Below, one piece after another: positions 1 to 11,484 of a stretch of DNA of 64,000 bases; position 1 is the first letter of the stretch; each line of letters opens with the position of its first letter. Below the pieces are notes generated by a model. It was not told the DNA's origin. It ran no database searches and worked only from the letters and a program-made list of their open reading frames with translations. Both the position numbers and the translations under genes were made by a program. This DNA is from Norana najaformis (Eukaryota > Annelida > Clitellata > Crassiclitellata > Hormogastridae). The stretch is from the NCBI GenBank assembly GCA_964023275.1, contig OZ029920.1, positions 3,525,438-3,589,437 on the forward strand. Reading direction: 5' to 3'.

Positions 1-603
1 TTTTTTAACGCCGGAAAACAGCAATTTAAATTTGTCTAAGCGTAACCTTTTTGTTATTTCAAGTCTTCAACGATATCTTATTGCTGGCGTCTATCATATG
101 TTATCAACATAAGTACGCAACTTGTTTGAATCACTGACGATTAAACGAAAACAAGGGTTTATATAGCTTCTGAAGACGCGTTTTAAAGGTGTCGAAACGT
201 ACTCTAATATTTTGTATACTATTGAGTTTTTAAAAGACGCAGTACATATTACTTCATTAGTGGATCAAGAAATTTTCAAAGGACAAGAGGCATGTCAGCA
301 GACCCATACTTAAAAGGGCAGTTTTCTGGATTTTTTTTTAGTTTTTGGGTATTTTGATGATCAATTTTTTTACTTCACAGTTTTAATGATCGACCATCAT
401 GCAAACGAGGCTTGGGGCCGAAATCAATGTCGTAGGCTCCCAAAAGAACTCGAATGGTGGATCATGATCGAATTGGCTGCTCTAAAGCCGCTTTTGCTTT
501 TCCTTTCAGACGAGCACGTGCCAAGCTCCGTTCTTTTTTAACACTGTTGACATTATCTTCACCATACCTTTGGTGAGCCTCCAGCTTGTTTCAGTTAACA
601 GCA

Positions 604-717
604 TAGTAGTAGTTCAGTTTAACGACAGCTTATGGCATCAAAGACCATTGACGTTGCCCTCCTCCTTTATCCAGGCTTGGGACTGGCACTACCCCGAAAC
701 TAGGCAGTGGCGGAGTT
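604..717 (+). mobile_element. Element A copy (short retroposon), reverse-complement form
   Basis: Begins TAGTAGTAGTTCAG, contains TTTAACGACAGCTTATGGC and TTTATCCAGGCTTGGGACTG, and ends GGCAGTGGCGGAGTT. The TAG-triplet end corresponds to the 3' tail of the element, so this copy reads 3' to 5' on the plus strand. It differs from the young copies at 43-47 kb by several substitutions and shows no clear target-site duplication. Confidence 0.75.
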
Positions 718-1339
718 AGTTAACAGAATTGATGGTATACGTGCTTATCAAGGAAAAGTCTCAATGTTTCAAAGGTGTCTTAGAACCATTTCAACTAGAG
801 GTAAACTCTAGTGGGAATTTGTAAATGCGAGTGCATAAATGATTAAGAAAACATGCTTATCACAAATACAAATCAGTTGGAGGACTTGTCAATGAAGGGT
901 TTAATAAATGCACTGGTTGGTAGGCTAATAGGTTTATACACGTCTCCTTTTAACTTCATAACACCTGCATTGTCTAGCGATATGCTAATCATAGCCCTGG
1001 AAATAGAAGCCTATTAGGTCTACCTAAGTAGTTTCATGGCTTCTAGTAACAATAGCCACAATATTAACATTAAAATTAACATTAGGACTAACAACAACAG
1101 TCCATTAGTTAGTAACGTTGGCCGTATAGGGGCTTTTCAAGGGAGACTTTCAGTGTTTCAAAGGCGTACTAGAACCATTTCCGCTATCGATAAACACTGC
1201 ATGGAATTTATACATAATTGATTAAGATAACATGCTTAGCATTATTATAAATGTGTGGAAGGGTTCGCTTTGCCAATTAAGGGGAGAATAAGTGAGCTGG
1301 TTGGTAGGTTAACAGCCCTATTCACGTCAAGTTAAAATT

Positions 1340-1625
1340 TCATAGAATAATGGTTAACGGGGCTGTAGTCGGCTATTGCGATATTCACATACCACTGAAA
1401 TTTCCTGCATTAAAGCGGGACCGGCCAGCTTCTATGCACATAAGCGAATTATACATTTATCTGTTATGCACTTAGGACTGTATATAAAACTATGATTGAG
1501 AGGCGACCTTACTGAAACCTGCAAAATTTTACATGGACTCTAGAATAAAGACGAGCAAACCTTCTCCAGAGTGAAGTCTTATTTGCTTTTTATTTTATTA
1601 AAAGCACTTAAAACCTGTGCAAGTT
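1340..1625 (+). repeat. ~290-bp repeat block, paralogue of 54690-54990
   Basis: It shares a long collinear stretch with 54690-54990, including GGCCAGCTTCTATGCACATA versus CAGCCAGCTTTTATGCACAT, a TTAGGACTG-TATAAAA segment, AAGACGAGCAAACCTTCTCC and TTATTTGCTTTTTATTTTAT. Both copies run into the TTTAACGACATC module. No reading frame is conserved between them. It appears to be one segment of the composite repeat. Confidence 0.7.
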
Positions 1626-1790
1626 CAGTAAATCTGAATCCGAGGTGCGGACCAGTTGGCTACCGAGGACATGGTAAATGGTGGTAGACGGTGAAACTAG
1701 CGATGGATTCTAAGAGTTTAACGACATCTTGTGGCATCAAAGGCCGTTTACGTCGAATAAATAGACCTAAATTAGCACATTTTGCATTAG

Positions 1791-1898
1791 TTAGTTCCTC
1801 AGTTTAACGACAGCTTATGTCAGCAAAGGGCGTTGCCGTCGCCCTCCTCCTTTATCCAGGCTTGGACTGGCGCTACCCCAAACAAGGCATCGGCGAGT
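1791..1898 (+). mobile_element. Element A copy, reverse-complement form
   Basis: Starts TTAGTTCCTCAGTTTAACGA and carries the CCCTCCTCCTTTATCCAGGC core and the CGGCGAGT end. It is slightly diverged (one G lost from the CTTGGGACTGG segment). It lies directly after a GTCGAATAA module of the composite repeat. Confidence 0.7.
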
Positions 1899-2108
1899 CC
1901 AATGGAATAAAATAACGTCTAAGAAAGCGAATTAAAGGTGTGGGAAAATTTCAAATAACTGAACACGAACAGACTATATACAATTTCCTGAAAGTAATTG
2001 AAAGGTGTGCAAAAAAGAGGCTTATATTTTCCTAGCAATACGAAGTGTTACCGACATCTTACGGCTGCATAATCTCACAATTTCTGCCATTCGACGTTTT
2101 GTTGGTAA

Positions 2109-2213
2109 TCTCTGTTTAACGACTTTGTGTCATAATGAAGATGACTAGTGTCGCCCTCTTCCTTTATCTTTTGCTTCGGACCTGAACCGCCAGACTAAAC
2201 GCAGTGGCGGGAT
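2109..2213 (+). repeat. A2 module (relative of element A)
   Basis: Carries the A2-specific variants: CTCTGTTTAACGACTTTGTG, CATAATGAAGATGACTAGTG, a cognate of CTTCGGACTGGCACC, and ACTAAACGCAGTGGCGGG. Comparable copies at 13857, 14905, 32286, 32800, 47455 and 48010 sit in the same neighbourhood of the composite repeat, so A2 appears to be a constituent of that repeat rather than an independent insertion. Confidence 0.6.
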
Positions 2214-3356
2214 TTTATAATTGATTGAAAGAAGAGTGATTTGTTCTCCCTTCCTCAGCGCCACCTATTGCTCAGATTGTGCATAATGCGTTACATGTAA
2301 TTCTAACAGATTTGCCTTAGATATAGAGAATTTTTATGGGTAGAGAATCTTTTGCTTTTGCTAAATATATCCGCCACTTACCAGAAATCTTAGTAATTTT
2401 ATGAAGCCATTTCCTGTCCTTTTTCTACTTTGGTTTATTTCTTCACATTTTATGCCTCTGTTTTCTCATCGTCTCTCAAAAAATTTCGCTGACCTTTCGG
2501 AAATTGACCTGGCTTCATCAATGATATATGGTTTTGGAATGCGTCTTTGACTTGCAGCGACCAACGACTGATGCAATGGACATCATGATAGCGGCGCATT
2601 AGAAGTCTATAGATATGAGATATATTTTCACATGCTTCATTTAATTTCGGTTGCCTTTTATTTCACAAATTCTGGGCACAACTTTCGCCAAAACCGTTTA
2701 TATGGACTGAATCCATTATTAGATATGTTAGTCAGTGGCGGATTTAGCTATTGGCTTGGGGGTGTGGGGGATTTGCCCTCAGCACCTCTCTTGCTTAAAT
2801 GCCGGAGCCCTCAGACCAGACCATTGCATGGTGGATTACCGGAATATGGCTTCCCTCTTGAAATGCTCTCGAACCCCCAACGCAAGCAATCCTGGAGCCG
2901 CCACTATTGTTAGCATGAATAAATGCAATTTAAATGCGTAGCAAGAAAATACAAGCCTCTGTTTACACAACTCTCAATCATTTTTTAGGAAAGTATGTTT
3001 ATCTCTTTCGCTTTGATCGCGGGATTAATTCAAATCATTGAACACCTTTAATTCGTTTTCTTCGATGCTATTTAAACCTTTTCGGCAATTGGGTGCGTTC
3101 AGTAAAGAAGTGTAACCCACTCTAAGTCGACATTAACGGCTCTGGCAGCCACAAGATGTCATTAAACACTTCATAATACTATAAAATACTTATCCGTATT
3201 TGGTACCTTTAAAACATGTTACTCTTCAGATATCATCATTTTATTATTTTTTAATAAGACAAATACTTTATATCCACAATTATAGGCATTTATATTTATA
3301 AATTAATATTTTACAGCGTCGTTAAACAGAAATTAAATGCAAATGTACAGGCCATT

Positions 3357-3476
3357 CTATAGCGACCGTATGGCCTCGGCCCTGCTCATTTTGCAATGAA
3401 TTCATCGGGTGAGATCCTCCAACACCGCTGCAAGTTTGAATGGGCGCCACGCCATTTAAGGTTCCCGTGATAACAC
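3357..3476 (-). repeat. SINE body fragment (CTCACCCGAT family), minus
   Basis: The reverse strand reads TTAAATGGCGTGGCGCCCAT, then CACCCGATGAATTCATTGCA, then a GAGGCCATACGGTCGCTATA segment. This is the 3' body seen after tRNA-like heads at 13970-14220 and 31890-32265. No tRNA-like head is visible next to this fragment. Confidence 0.6.
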
Positions 3477-4799
3477 TGAATATATAGTACTCAACTAACA
3501 GGTACTATTATTATTACCGGTATCGAGTGTTTAACGACATCCTACGACTGCCACGAAGACCGTTCTCCTGGATTTTTCAATGCACAGGCGACATCTCTTG
3601 ATCGCCAGGGCCGATGACATCGACCTTACATAACATAAAATAGCGAACGAGAAAGACATTTGCAATGAAACAAAAACGTGAGTTACACATTATTGGTAGA
3701 AGTGATGTAATGGTATCCAGACGCAGCCTAATATTGTATGCCTAAATACTATGGAGAGTTTAACGAACTCTCAATTTTTTTCTCAATTTTATTTATTTGC
3801 TAAAAGCACTTGTAATGCACCCAAGTTCGGTTAATGGTAAGCGCAAAACTTGCGATGGATTCTAACAGTTTAACGACATCTTGTCGCATCAAAGGCCGTC
3901 AACGGCGATAAGTGAATTGTTATCTTGGATAGTTTATGCAAGAATTGACTTCGTATAACATTTGTAGAACAGCGATTTAAAGGTGTCTAAAAGTAACCTA
4001 ATTTTTTAAAACTACATGAAGTCTAACGACATCTTGTGGCAGCAAAGGGCGCTAATTGGATGAAAATCAATCTGTTGAAGAGAAATTTGCAGGCAACTTG
4101 GCACTATAACACAATAGAGAAAAACGCTTCAAAGGTGTCTAAAGGCAACCCAATATTTTGCAAACTACCGAGTGTTTAACGACATCTTGTGGTTGACATC
4201 TTTGTTTATGTCATTATAACCACGTGTTGGTTGACGTCTTAACTATACTAAAGGCCTTGAAGCATAGAGGCTTTTCAATCGACACTTTCCTTAGCAATTT
4301 ACTATTCAGTCTTTAACAAAATGTTCTCGGTTCCAAGGCCGTTGACGTCGACCTTACAGCTTAACCTTTAGCGAACATGACCCAAGTAGACACATAGTTC
4401 ACTGAAAGGCGTTAAGTTCTTACCTTGCGACATCTGTTACCTAGATTATGCATTACAGTTTGCACGTAATCTAACAGTTTCACTTTTGATATATCATTCT
4501 ATAGTCCCAGTCGGCTTTTGCTAAAAGCGCCTCTGACTTTGTCACGATCTTCGCAATGTTAAAAAGTGTTTTTATGTCCTATTTTCGATTTTTCAAAAAT
4601 TTAACGACATTCTTCTTTTTCTGACTTCTTTTCATTTTCGAACACTTTAAAAGACATTTTCGTTTTACTTTCCTGTCGTCATTAAGGCTCTTTTTGTTAT
4701 TTTTTTGGCCATACAGACTCTTTTTCTAATAATACAACATAACATGCACTAACCAAAATTTACATGGTTTCAGATCCATAGATACACGCACGCACACAC

Positions 4800-4985
<186 letters not shown>

Positions 4986-5689
4986 TTTAAGATCCATGTA
5001 TATATATATATACATCGTAACTATTTACAACGAATTTATATGCAATATTAAATTGCTGATTCACATTTTCCTTCTTTTTCAGTTTTCGTGCGTAAAATAA
5101 TTTCAGATAGTTTTAATTTTTAATTTCACTCAGATTTGGTTGGGTACGTTGTGGTACGGTGAAGCATGCAGGGTAAGTGAGATGAGGGTAGGGCAATGGA
5201 GGCCTAATCACCCTTCTCAAACAGCATTTGTCATCATCAGTTCTCAGAGATGTTATCATCTTCATCGGAGTCGTATAAACTCCGACTGTCTTGTCCAGCG
5301 CAGAATAGAAAGCCAAGTCTTGCAATCGCCGTCTTAACACGGCGCTTGATCAACGTTTAAGCGTTTGGAGTTAATCACAGACCTAAGACAGTCTGTTTAC
5401 GAAGGAATCTCTAGAGAACTTGCGATTTAGCAACAGAAGACTTTATTTTAACTGTTAGCATGAACGCACGTGATATATTTAAAATGCTTAACAGCTCAGC
5501 AGCAGGAACTTAACAGACACCAGTAGCTGAAGTTTCAAGCGGCTTTTGTTGCTCAAGGACCGTTGACATCGACATTGCATTACCTTAGAATTGGCGTAGG
5601 CAACTGACTGTAAATGAAATACATCGCATAAGCCCAACACTTAAAGGTATCTAATACAGCTGATTACTTCAGTCTTTAACGACATCTTG

Positions 5690-5850
5690 CTCCTTTCTCT
5701 ACCCCTCTCACTGCTCCGCAGGCGCCTGGAGACTGTACTGCTTAACAGCGATTTTACTCCTACGGGTCGGAAGCACTTTTGTTCAGTTTATCCTCTAAGA
5801 GGCGCTTTATAAATCTCAAATTACAAATACAATTGTGGCTATCAGAGCCG
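5690..5850 (+). mobile_element. Short 3' retroelement fragment, pair of 22085-22240
   Basis: CAGGCGCCTGGAGACTGTAC, a TTTTACTCCTACGGGTCGGA segment, TTATCCTCTAAGAGGCGCTT and TATAAATCTCAAATTACAAA match the copy at 22085-22240 in order. The GGCGCTTTATAAAT ending with a short repetitive ATTACAA tail resembles the 3' terminus of L2/CR1-like LINEs or the SINEs they mobilise. It is inserted after a TTTAACGACATCTTGC box. Confidence 0.5.
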
Positions 5851-5897
5851 TTGACGCCGACCTTAATTTACCCTAGGCCAACCAAACACGCAAGATA

Positions 5898-6011
5898 TAG
5901 TAGTTCCTCAGTTTAACGACAGCTTATGGCATCAAAGGCCATTGCCGTCGCCATCCTCCTTTATCCAGGTTTGGGCTTGGCGCTACCTCCAAACAAGGCA
6001 GTGGCGAAGTT
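5898..6011 (+). mobile_element. Element A copy, reverse-complement form
   Basis: Full-length copy from TAGTAGTTCCTCAG to GGCAGTGGCGAAGTT with the CATCCTCCTTTATCCAGG core. It interrupts a composite-repeat block whose uninterrupted relatives lie at 11640-11720 and 47040-47100. Confidence 0.75.
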
Positions 6012-6319
6012 AAACCCAAGGTATTAACCAATACGGCAATATAGAGCGTCGAAGAAAGCGAAATATAGGTGTGCGACCATTCGAAATAAGTTCATTCGAA
6101 ATAAGCTCACGACTGTTTAGTTGTTTTTTTTCACGCTCCACAGTGACAATGATGATGAAGTATCATTTTTTAAGCGAATTTTTTGGCTGAATGGCCATTG
6201 ACATCGAACTTACCTTACATGTGATTTTTGTTGAACAATAACTAACGATTAGTTGTAGTAGTTTCCTATGTTTAACGATATGTTATGGCTGTCAGGGCCG
6301 TTGACAACTATCTTAGTTT

Positions 6320-6393
6320 AAAGCGATTTAAAGGTGTGTAAACGTAACCTGATATATGTATTATGCTACGTTTACACACCTTTAAATTGCTTT
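6320..6393. repeat. Near-perfect inverted repeat at an orientation switch
   Basis: The left arm at 6320-6346 (starting AAAGCGATTTAAAGGTGTGT) pairs with the right arm at 6367-6393 (TACGTTTACACACCTTTAAA onward) over 27 positions with one mismatch, around a loop of about 20 nt. Left of it the composite-repeat modules read plus; to the right (about 6394-7060) they read minus. Confidence 0.85.
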
Positions 6394-7300
6394 CATCTAA
6401 CATTACATATAATGCAAATTTTCGTCTCAAAGGCACTTACTTCTTACAAACACTGTTATCGACGTCAACCGCCTTTGATGACATGAGGTGTCATTAAACT
6501 GTTGGAATTCATTGCTTCTTTCATTGCCTTCCATTTTCTATGTAATGTTATGTTCGATGTTAACGGCCACGGCAGACACAAGATCCCTGGCACAGATTCA
6601 GACTAAACGAATTTGCTCTTGTTACAAATGCTTTAAATAAATAAGCAGAACAAAAAGCAAATAAATTCTCGCTAAACCGCCCGATAAATACATACAATAC
6701 TAGGCTAAAACAAAATCATTTGTATTAAATTTATAGTTTAAAATATATTGTTGACAAAGTTTATCAGCAAATGCATATAATGCATAATTTGTGTTGTAAA
6801 TAATGACGATGTGCATATCATGTAGCTGAAGATTAAGTAAATGTATTTAAATATATTTAATACCAGAAAAGGCTATTGTAGTCTTGAAAATAAAAAAAAA
6901 CGGCTTTGTGGCCATGAAAAGATCTTCTAAAGCAAAAAACGACCCATATAATAACTTCGAGAATGCCTTTAAGACCGAAAAGGACTACACAGAAACGCAC
7001 AACACTGCACTAAAATTTGGTTGTGTTTAAACACCTTCAAATCGCTTTACCCGACGTTATATAAGGCTGTTTTACAGCAGCATTCAACAAGAGTATATTC
7101 TCCACGTGTAGAACGAGTTCGGTATTAACTGCTGTGACATACAAAAGAAGTTGTAAAATTAAAAACTAGAGCTTTGTAGTGAAAAGTTGTAAAAACAATG
7201 GGAATTTTAGTTTTTGCATATTGTGGACTGTATTATGTCGGATAATTTAGCTTATGTATTTGTGTAATTAATTCGTACGGACCACTGGGGAACAGTTACC
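6394..7300 (-). repeat. Composite repeat tract, minus orientation
   Basis: Reverse-strand copies of the modules include GTCAACCGCCTTTGATGACA and AAACACCTTCAAATCGCTTT. The 6840-7140 block is collinear with 43870-44300 (TATATTTAATACCAGAAA, GGTTGTGTTTAAACACCTTC, CGGTATTAACTGC). No coding potential is seen. Confidence 0.7.
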
Positions 7301-7361
7301 CGAGGATGTCATTAACGAGAGGCGGATAGGACGCCCGTGATTGACAGGGGGAAGTAAATGA

Positions 7362-7363
7362 GG

Positions 7364-7395
<32 letters not shown>

Positions 7396-7422
7396 CAGAG
7401 ACAGAGACAGAGACAGAGAGAG
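7362..7422. repeat. (GAGACA)n microsatellite
   Basis: About 60 bp of GAGA grading into seven or more GACAGA hexamers. It sits in purine-rich sequence at 7340-7560 that I cannot assign to any repeat family here. Confidence 0.9.
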
Positions 7423-7697
7423 GCGGAACAGAGGGACGCTGATCGGATGGCGAAAGGGAGAAGTTGGATGATTGACAGATGAAGGGGAAAGTTAAGGAAG
7501 GGTGCGAAGCGAAGAAGGCATTCGCTAAACAACGGTCGAAAGAGGGGTTAGGTTCCGGAGAACAGAAGAAAAATAATAAACCTGTATCTCTTAAACGAAC
7601 CTCGCCAGATCAATAGGCCACGGCGAATCAAGGACTCTGATTTTGCTGAATTTGCTGTATATACAGAGTACACACACATACACACACACACATATAT

Positions 7698-7770
7698 ATA
7701 TAACGATTAGTAGTGGTTTCCTGTATATATATATATTAAATATAGGAAACTACTACTAATCGTTATATAT
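7698..7770. repeat. Inverted repeat with AT-rich loop
   Basis: TAACGATTAGTAGTGGTTTC near 7701 pairs with GAAACTACTACTAATCGTTA ending near 7765, around a TATATA loop, with (TA)n on both outer sides. The arm sequence is itself a composite-repeat word (compare 6240-6270 and 47300-47330), so two copies lie head to head. Confidence 0.8.
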
Positions 7771-7852
7771 ATATATTATATATATGTATATATTATATAT
7801 ATACTAGGTGGTAGCTCCCATTCTTTGACAGCCTGACGGATTCACTAATTTT

Positions 7853-7977
7853 GTAGTAGTGTAGTAGTTCCTCAGTTTAACGACACCTTATGGCATCAGA
7901 GGCCGTTGCCGTCGCCCTCCTCCTTATCCAGCAGGATTGGGACTGGCACTACCTCTAAACAAGGCGGTGGCGGAGTT
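7853..7977 (+). mobile_element. Element A copy, reverse-complement form
   Basis: Preceded by repeated GTAGTAGT triplets, it contains CGACACCTTATGGCATCAGA, GCCGTTGCCGTCGCCCTCCT and the GGCGGTGGCGGAGTTT end. A small insertion (AGCAGGA) splits the TCCAGGCTTGGG segment. Confidence 0.7.
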
Positions 7978-8334
7978 TGCGAATTAGCTATTTAACGCCG
8001 AATTTTACAACGCCTAAAACAGCGATTTAAAGGTGTCTAAGCGTGACCTAATGTCGGTAAATACCCAATAGCATTCAAAATATTAAGACTACGGTTAGAC
8101 ACCTTGAAATCATGTTTTCAGACGCTATTAATAATCTCGTTCTCGTTCCATCGTTAAATTTTTCCTCTGCCTCTGTGAGTAGTATCACGAGGTTGATATC
8201 AACGGCAAATTCAGCCGTAAGATGTCATAAATACTCAATTGGATACAAAACATGAGACTACGTTTATACACCTTTGCAGCTTATATTTAGACGCTCTAAA
8301 TTCCTCGTTCCGTTTTCAATTCATGAGATTTTTT

Positions 8335-8438
8335 TCGTTTGGGGGTAGTGCCAGTCCCAAGCCTGGACAAAGGAGGAGGGCGACGGCAACGGTCTTTGAT
8401 GGCATAAACTGTCGTTAAAATGAGGAAATACTACTACT
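8335..8438 (-). mobile_element. Element A copy, 5'-truncated
   Basis: Reads TTGGGGGTAGTGCCAGTCCC, then AAAGGAGGAGGGCGACGGCA, ending AATACTACTACT. The first ~20 nt of the element (AACTCCGCCACTGCC) are missing, which fits 5' truncation during reverse transcription. Confidence 0.7.
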
Positions 8439-8762
8439 CCTTAATACTGGGACTCATTGATGTTGTGAGAAAGGTAAAGATGTCGCTAAATAAAGAGTGG
8501 AACAAGAGGGTTGCTTAGAATTTCAGGTTTGTGCAATTTCTAAAACCCAAAAACCTATAAAATTAACATATTGGGTTTGCTCTTGTGTGTCTTGGATGAA
8601 ATTTTAAAAAAATGGATTTTCTTTTTTATATTTTCAGTTCAAATACAAATTATGATTAACCAACACCGAAGCGATTGCTATCTTTTAGAGAAAGTAGAAA
8701 TACTCTAAATTCCAACAATTTTTGCTATGTTTGAACACCTTTAAATCGCTTTATCCGACATT

Positions 8763-8879
8763 ACTCCGCCATTGCCGTTATTTGGGGTAGTGCCAGTCTC
8801 AAGCCTAGATAAAGGAGGAGGGAGACGGCAACGACCTTTGATGCCATAACCTGTCGTTAAACTGCGGAAGTACTACTAC
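8763..8879 (-). mobile_element. Element A copy
   Basis: From ACTCCGCCATTGCCGTTATT to the AGTACTACTACA tail. It abuts a CCTTTAAATCGCTTTATCCG module; the same module context recurs at 42100-42125 next to another A copy. Confidence 0.7.
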
Positions 8880-9825
8880 ATCTTATGGCATTTAAGGCCG
8901 TTGACGTCGCCCTTCTTTACCGACATCTCATGATCACCAGCTCCGATGATGTCGATCTTAAATTACTGACAGCAGCGTAATATGAATACTTAGGCAATTG
9001 AATTAAAAACGTGGAATACACAGTGTCGTTGAAAGTGATATAAAGGTGTCGAGACCTGGCCTGATCTTTTGTGCCATCGGTTGATGCCTTGTGCATTAGA
9101 CACTGGCGCATTAGAAGTTGCTAATTATTATTATTATTATCTTGGAAATGTTATCGAGCGTTAAACGACATGTTATTTGCTATTTAATTTTATTTATTCA
9201 TTTTTTGTTTGTTTATTTATTTATTTATTAAAATCACTAGTAGCGCACGCAAGTTCAGTAACTCTGAATCGGAGGCACGGATCTTGACTTTCGAGGACAT
9301 TGACGTCTATCTTGCAAGAGCAAATGGTAGGCAGTGAAACTAGTGATGGATTTCAGCAGTTCAACGACATCTTGTGGCTTCAAAGGCTGTTAACGTCGAC
9401 AACTGTTAAAGAGGTTTGATATTTCATGAAAACTTGCACGAAAATAGCAGTGTATAAGGTTAGAAAATAAACGATTAAAAGGTGTCTAAACGTGACCCAA
9501 TATTTCGTGTGCTATCGTGTGTTAAGCGATATCAAGTGCCTGACACCAAGGTACACGTCTACCTCAACAATTAGGTGTAGTCTTCATATTTTAGCTATTA
9601 GCTTTTAAGTTCCAAATTTTAACGACATCATAACGATATCAAACGCAGCTGCCGTCATTACGAAAACATTTTGCAATCAGTTCTCCTTTAACTCTAGTTA
9701 AAATGTTGACGGTAGAAGAGCTTTTCAATTGAAACATTCAGCGTTTTAAAGGTGTCCTATAACCATTTCAAATATAGATAAACACTAGTACGAATTCGCA
9801 AATGAATGCCTATAGATAACATGCT

Positions 9826-9906
9826 TATATATATATATATATATAGCATGCTATAACAATATAACAATTATATACAATATAACATTATAACATAATATAT
9901 ATATAG

Positions 9907-9937
<31 letters not shown>

Positions 9938-9990
9938 TATATATATAGTATATATATATGTATATATATATGTATATATATATATATATG
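9826..9990. repeat. (AT)n microsatellite with interruptions
   Basis: TA dinucleotide runs broken by TAGTA and TGTATA words, flanked on both sides by GATAAGCATG / CATGCTTATA copies. In paralogues at 45410-45440 and 1215-1250 the corresponding position reads simply CATGCTTA plus a short AT stretch, so the expansion is local to this copy. Confidence 0.9.
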
Positions 9991-10784
9991 ATAAGCATGT
10001 GTGTGTGAGGATTCGCTTTGCAAATTAAGAGGTTAATAAGTGAGCTGGTGGGTAGATTATAACTTCATAACAACCTTCGTTTTGTACAATTGATATGCTA
10101 ATTGAAGCCTATTAGGCCTACATAAGTATTTTAATGGCTTATTCTTAAAATAAACATACTATTTAAAATAAAATTGACAATATGAATACCAGTGAAACTG
10201 CACACTGCTATCCATTTACAAATAAAGTATTACATCAGATTCTGTTACACGTCGTAATATTTTTAATTTTTTGCAGCCTTGTCTTAATTGCCCTAAGTGG
10301 CTTACTGATAAGATACACTTACTGTTTTTGAGCTTAGCTTTGGTAGAAAATAATTAACTGTTAACTAACTAATTATGTTCGAAATAGTTTTTATAGCTAT
10401 TTGGCTCTCTCAATTAAGGTAAAATTCTTTCGGTGTACAGGTAAAAAATTATATCCTCCCTGATTTAAAAAGAACTCGCATTTCTAAGTGTTAGTACATA
10501 AATTTTAAATTGTTCAGCGAAATTCCAGATGACAAGTAATTAGTTTTGCTTATACAGTGGAGTCTTGCGTGAACTTCATCGTCAAGTAACAAAAGAGTTA
10601 AATGTACGTAGTTCTTTTTCAGTGTGTCTAGGTCAGCTGTCCCCTTCCTTCGAAGGAACTCAAAGAAGAGGCGAAAATGTAGGGTCACGTTGACTCCTTG
10701 CCCTTTGCACAAAGCGTGGCTCCTCCTAGGATCATCTTTCGTTCTCACCTCACATCTCTAACCTGTCTCGCACCTGTCTCATTC

Positions 10785-10945
10785 GTAATCGTAATCTCTT
10801 TCGCACATGTCTCATTCCTATTCGTGAAAGCTAATCGCCGGAACCAGTTTATTCACAGGCGCTCAGTCAAAATAAAATCGACAGGCAAAAAGGGTTCGGT
10901 TCCAGGTCAAGACAGCCTGGGCCAAACAGCGGGGCTCCTTGTGGT
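10785..10945 (+). repeat. S-repeat (GGTTCGGTTCC family)
   Basis: TTATTCACAGGCGCTCAGTC, a segment close to AAAACAAAATCGATAGGC, and AAAGGGTTCGGTTCCAGGTC mark this SINE-like family. GGTTCGGTTCC is close to a Pol III box B. Other copies lie at about 46310-46480 and 48545-48655 (plus), 16025-16225, 52745-53220, 60345-60560 and 62275-62390 (minus). No convincing box A was found. Confidence 0.6.
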
Positions 10946-11380
10946 AGTGATTTGGTGTTGGCTTATAAATTTTTCATTCGTTTAAAGTGTTTTTCCTTAA
11001 CTGCTTAAATCCGGAGTAGAGAGGAGTAGGAACTCGGCTAGAGAGCAAACAGACTATTCATTACATATGGTAGTTTCCATTTGCTAACAAAAGTTTGTGG
11101 ATGACAGGGCCGTTGGAGTCAGATTTACAACGAGGAATGGAGCATTCATTAGCTATTGAAAAAAATTACATTTAAATAGGGATGGAAAATAGCGATTAAA
11201 AGGTTTCTGAAAACAACCGAAAAGTAGAATTTTTATACTCAGTCTTTAACGACATCGTGGGGTGCCAGAGTCGTTGACGTGGACTTTACTTTGATTATTA
11301 AATATAATATATCCACCTCAAACTCATGTGTGTATGTGTGTTTATGTGTGTGTGTATGCTTGTGTGTGTGTGTGTGTGTG

Positions 11381-11484
11381 GTTTCGGTTAACGACGCTGT
11401 ATCATAAAGCAGATGGTGAGCGTCGCCCTACTCCTTCATCAGGCTTTGGACTGGCACCACCGGACTAAATGCGGTCTCAGAGTG
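11381..11484 (+). repeat. A2 module
   Basis: GTTTCGGTTAACGACGCTGT, GGTGAGCGTCGCCCTACTCC and CACCACCGGACTAAATGCGG. It is immediately preceded by a (GT)n run at about 11325-11380. It is absent from the matching place in the paralogous unit near 46780. Confidence 0.55.

Larger units (their letters stand above)
1..4790 (+). repeat. Composite repeat tract, mostly plus orientation
   Basis: No gene is visible. The tract is built from degenerate modules: GATTTAAAGGTGTCTAA-like boxes (140-200, 3970-4000, 4125-4150) alternate with TTTAACGACATCTTGTGGC-like boxes (1719, 3520, 3868, 4017, 4170). A block near 755-1300 (AAAGGTGTCCTAGAACC, then GGGGTTAATAAGTGAGCTGG-like sequence) reappears near 9720-10140, 39110-39300, 45310-45600, 48200-48480 and 58990-59220. 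A block near 1340-1625 reappears at 54690-54990. Orientation is plus except for inserts near 3120-3180 and 3357-3476. Element A or A2 copies at 604-717, 1791-1898 and 2109-2213 are listed separately. Open frames here are short and unsupported. Confidence 0.75.
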
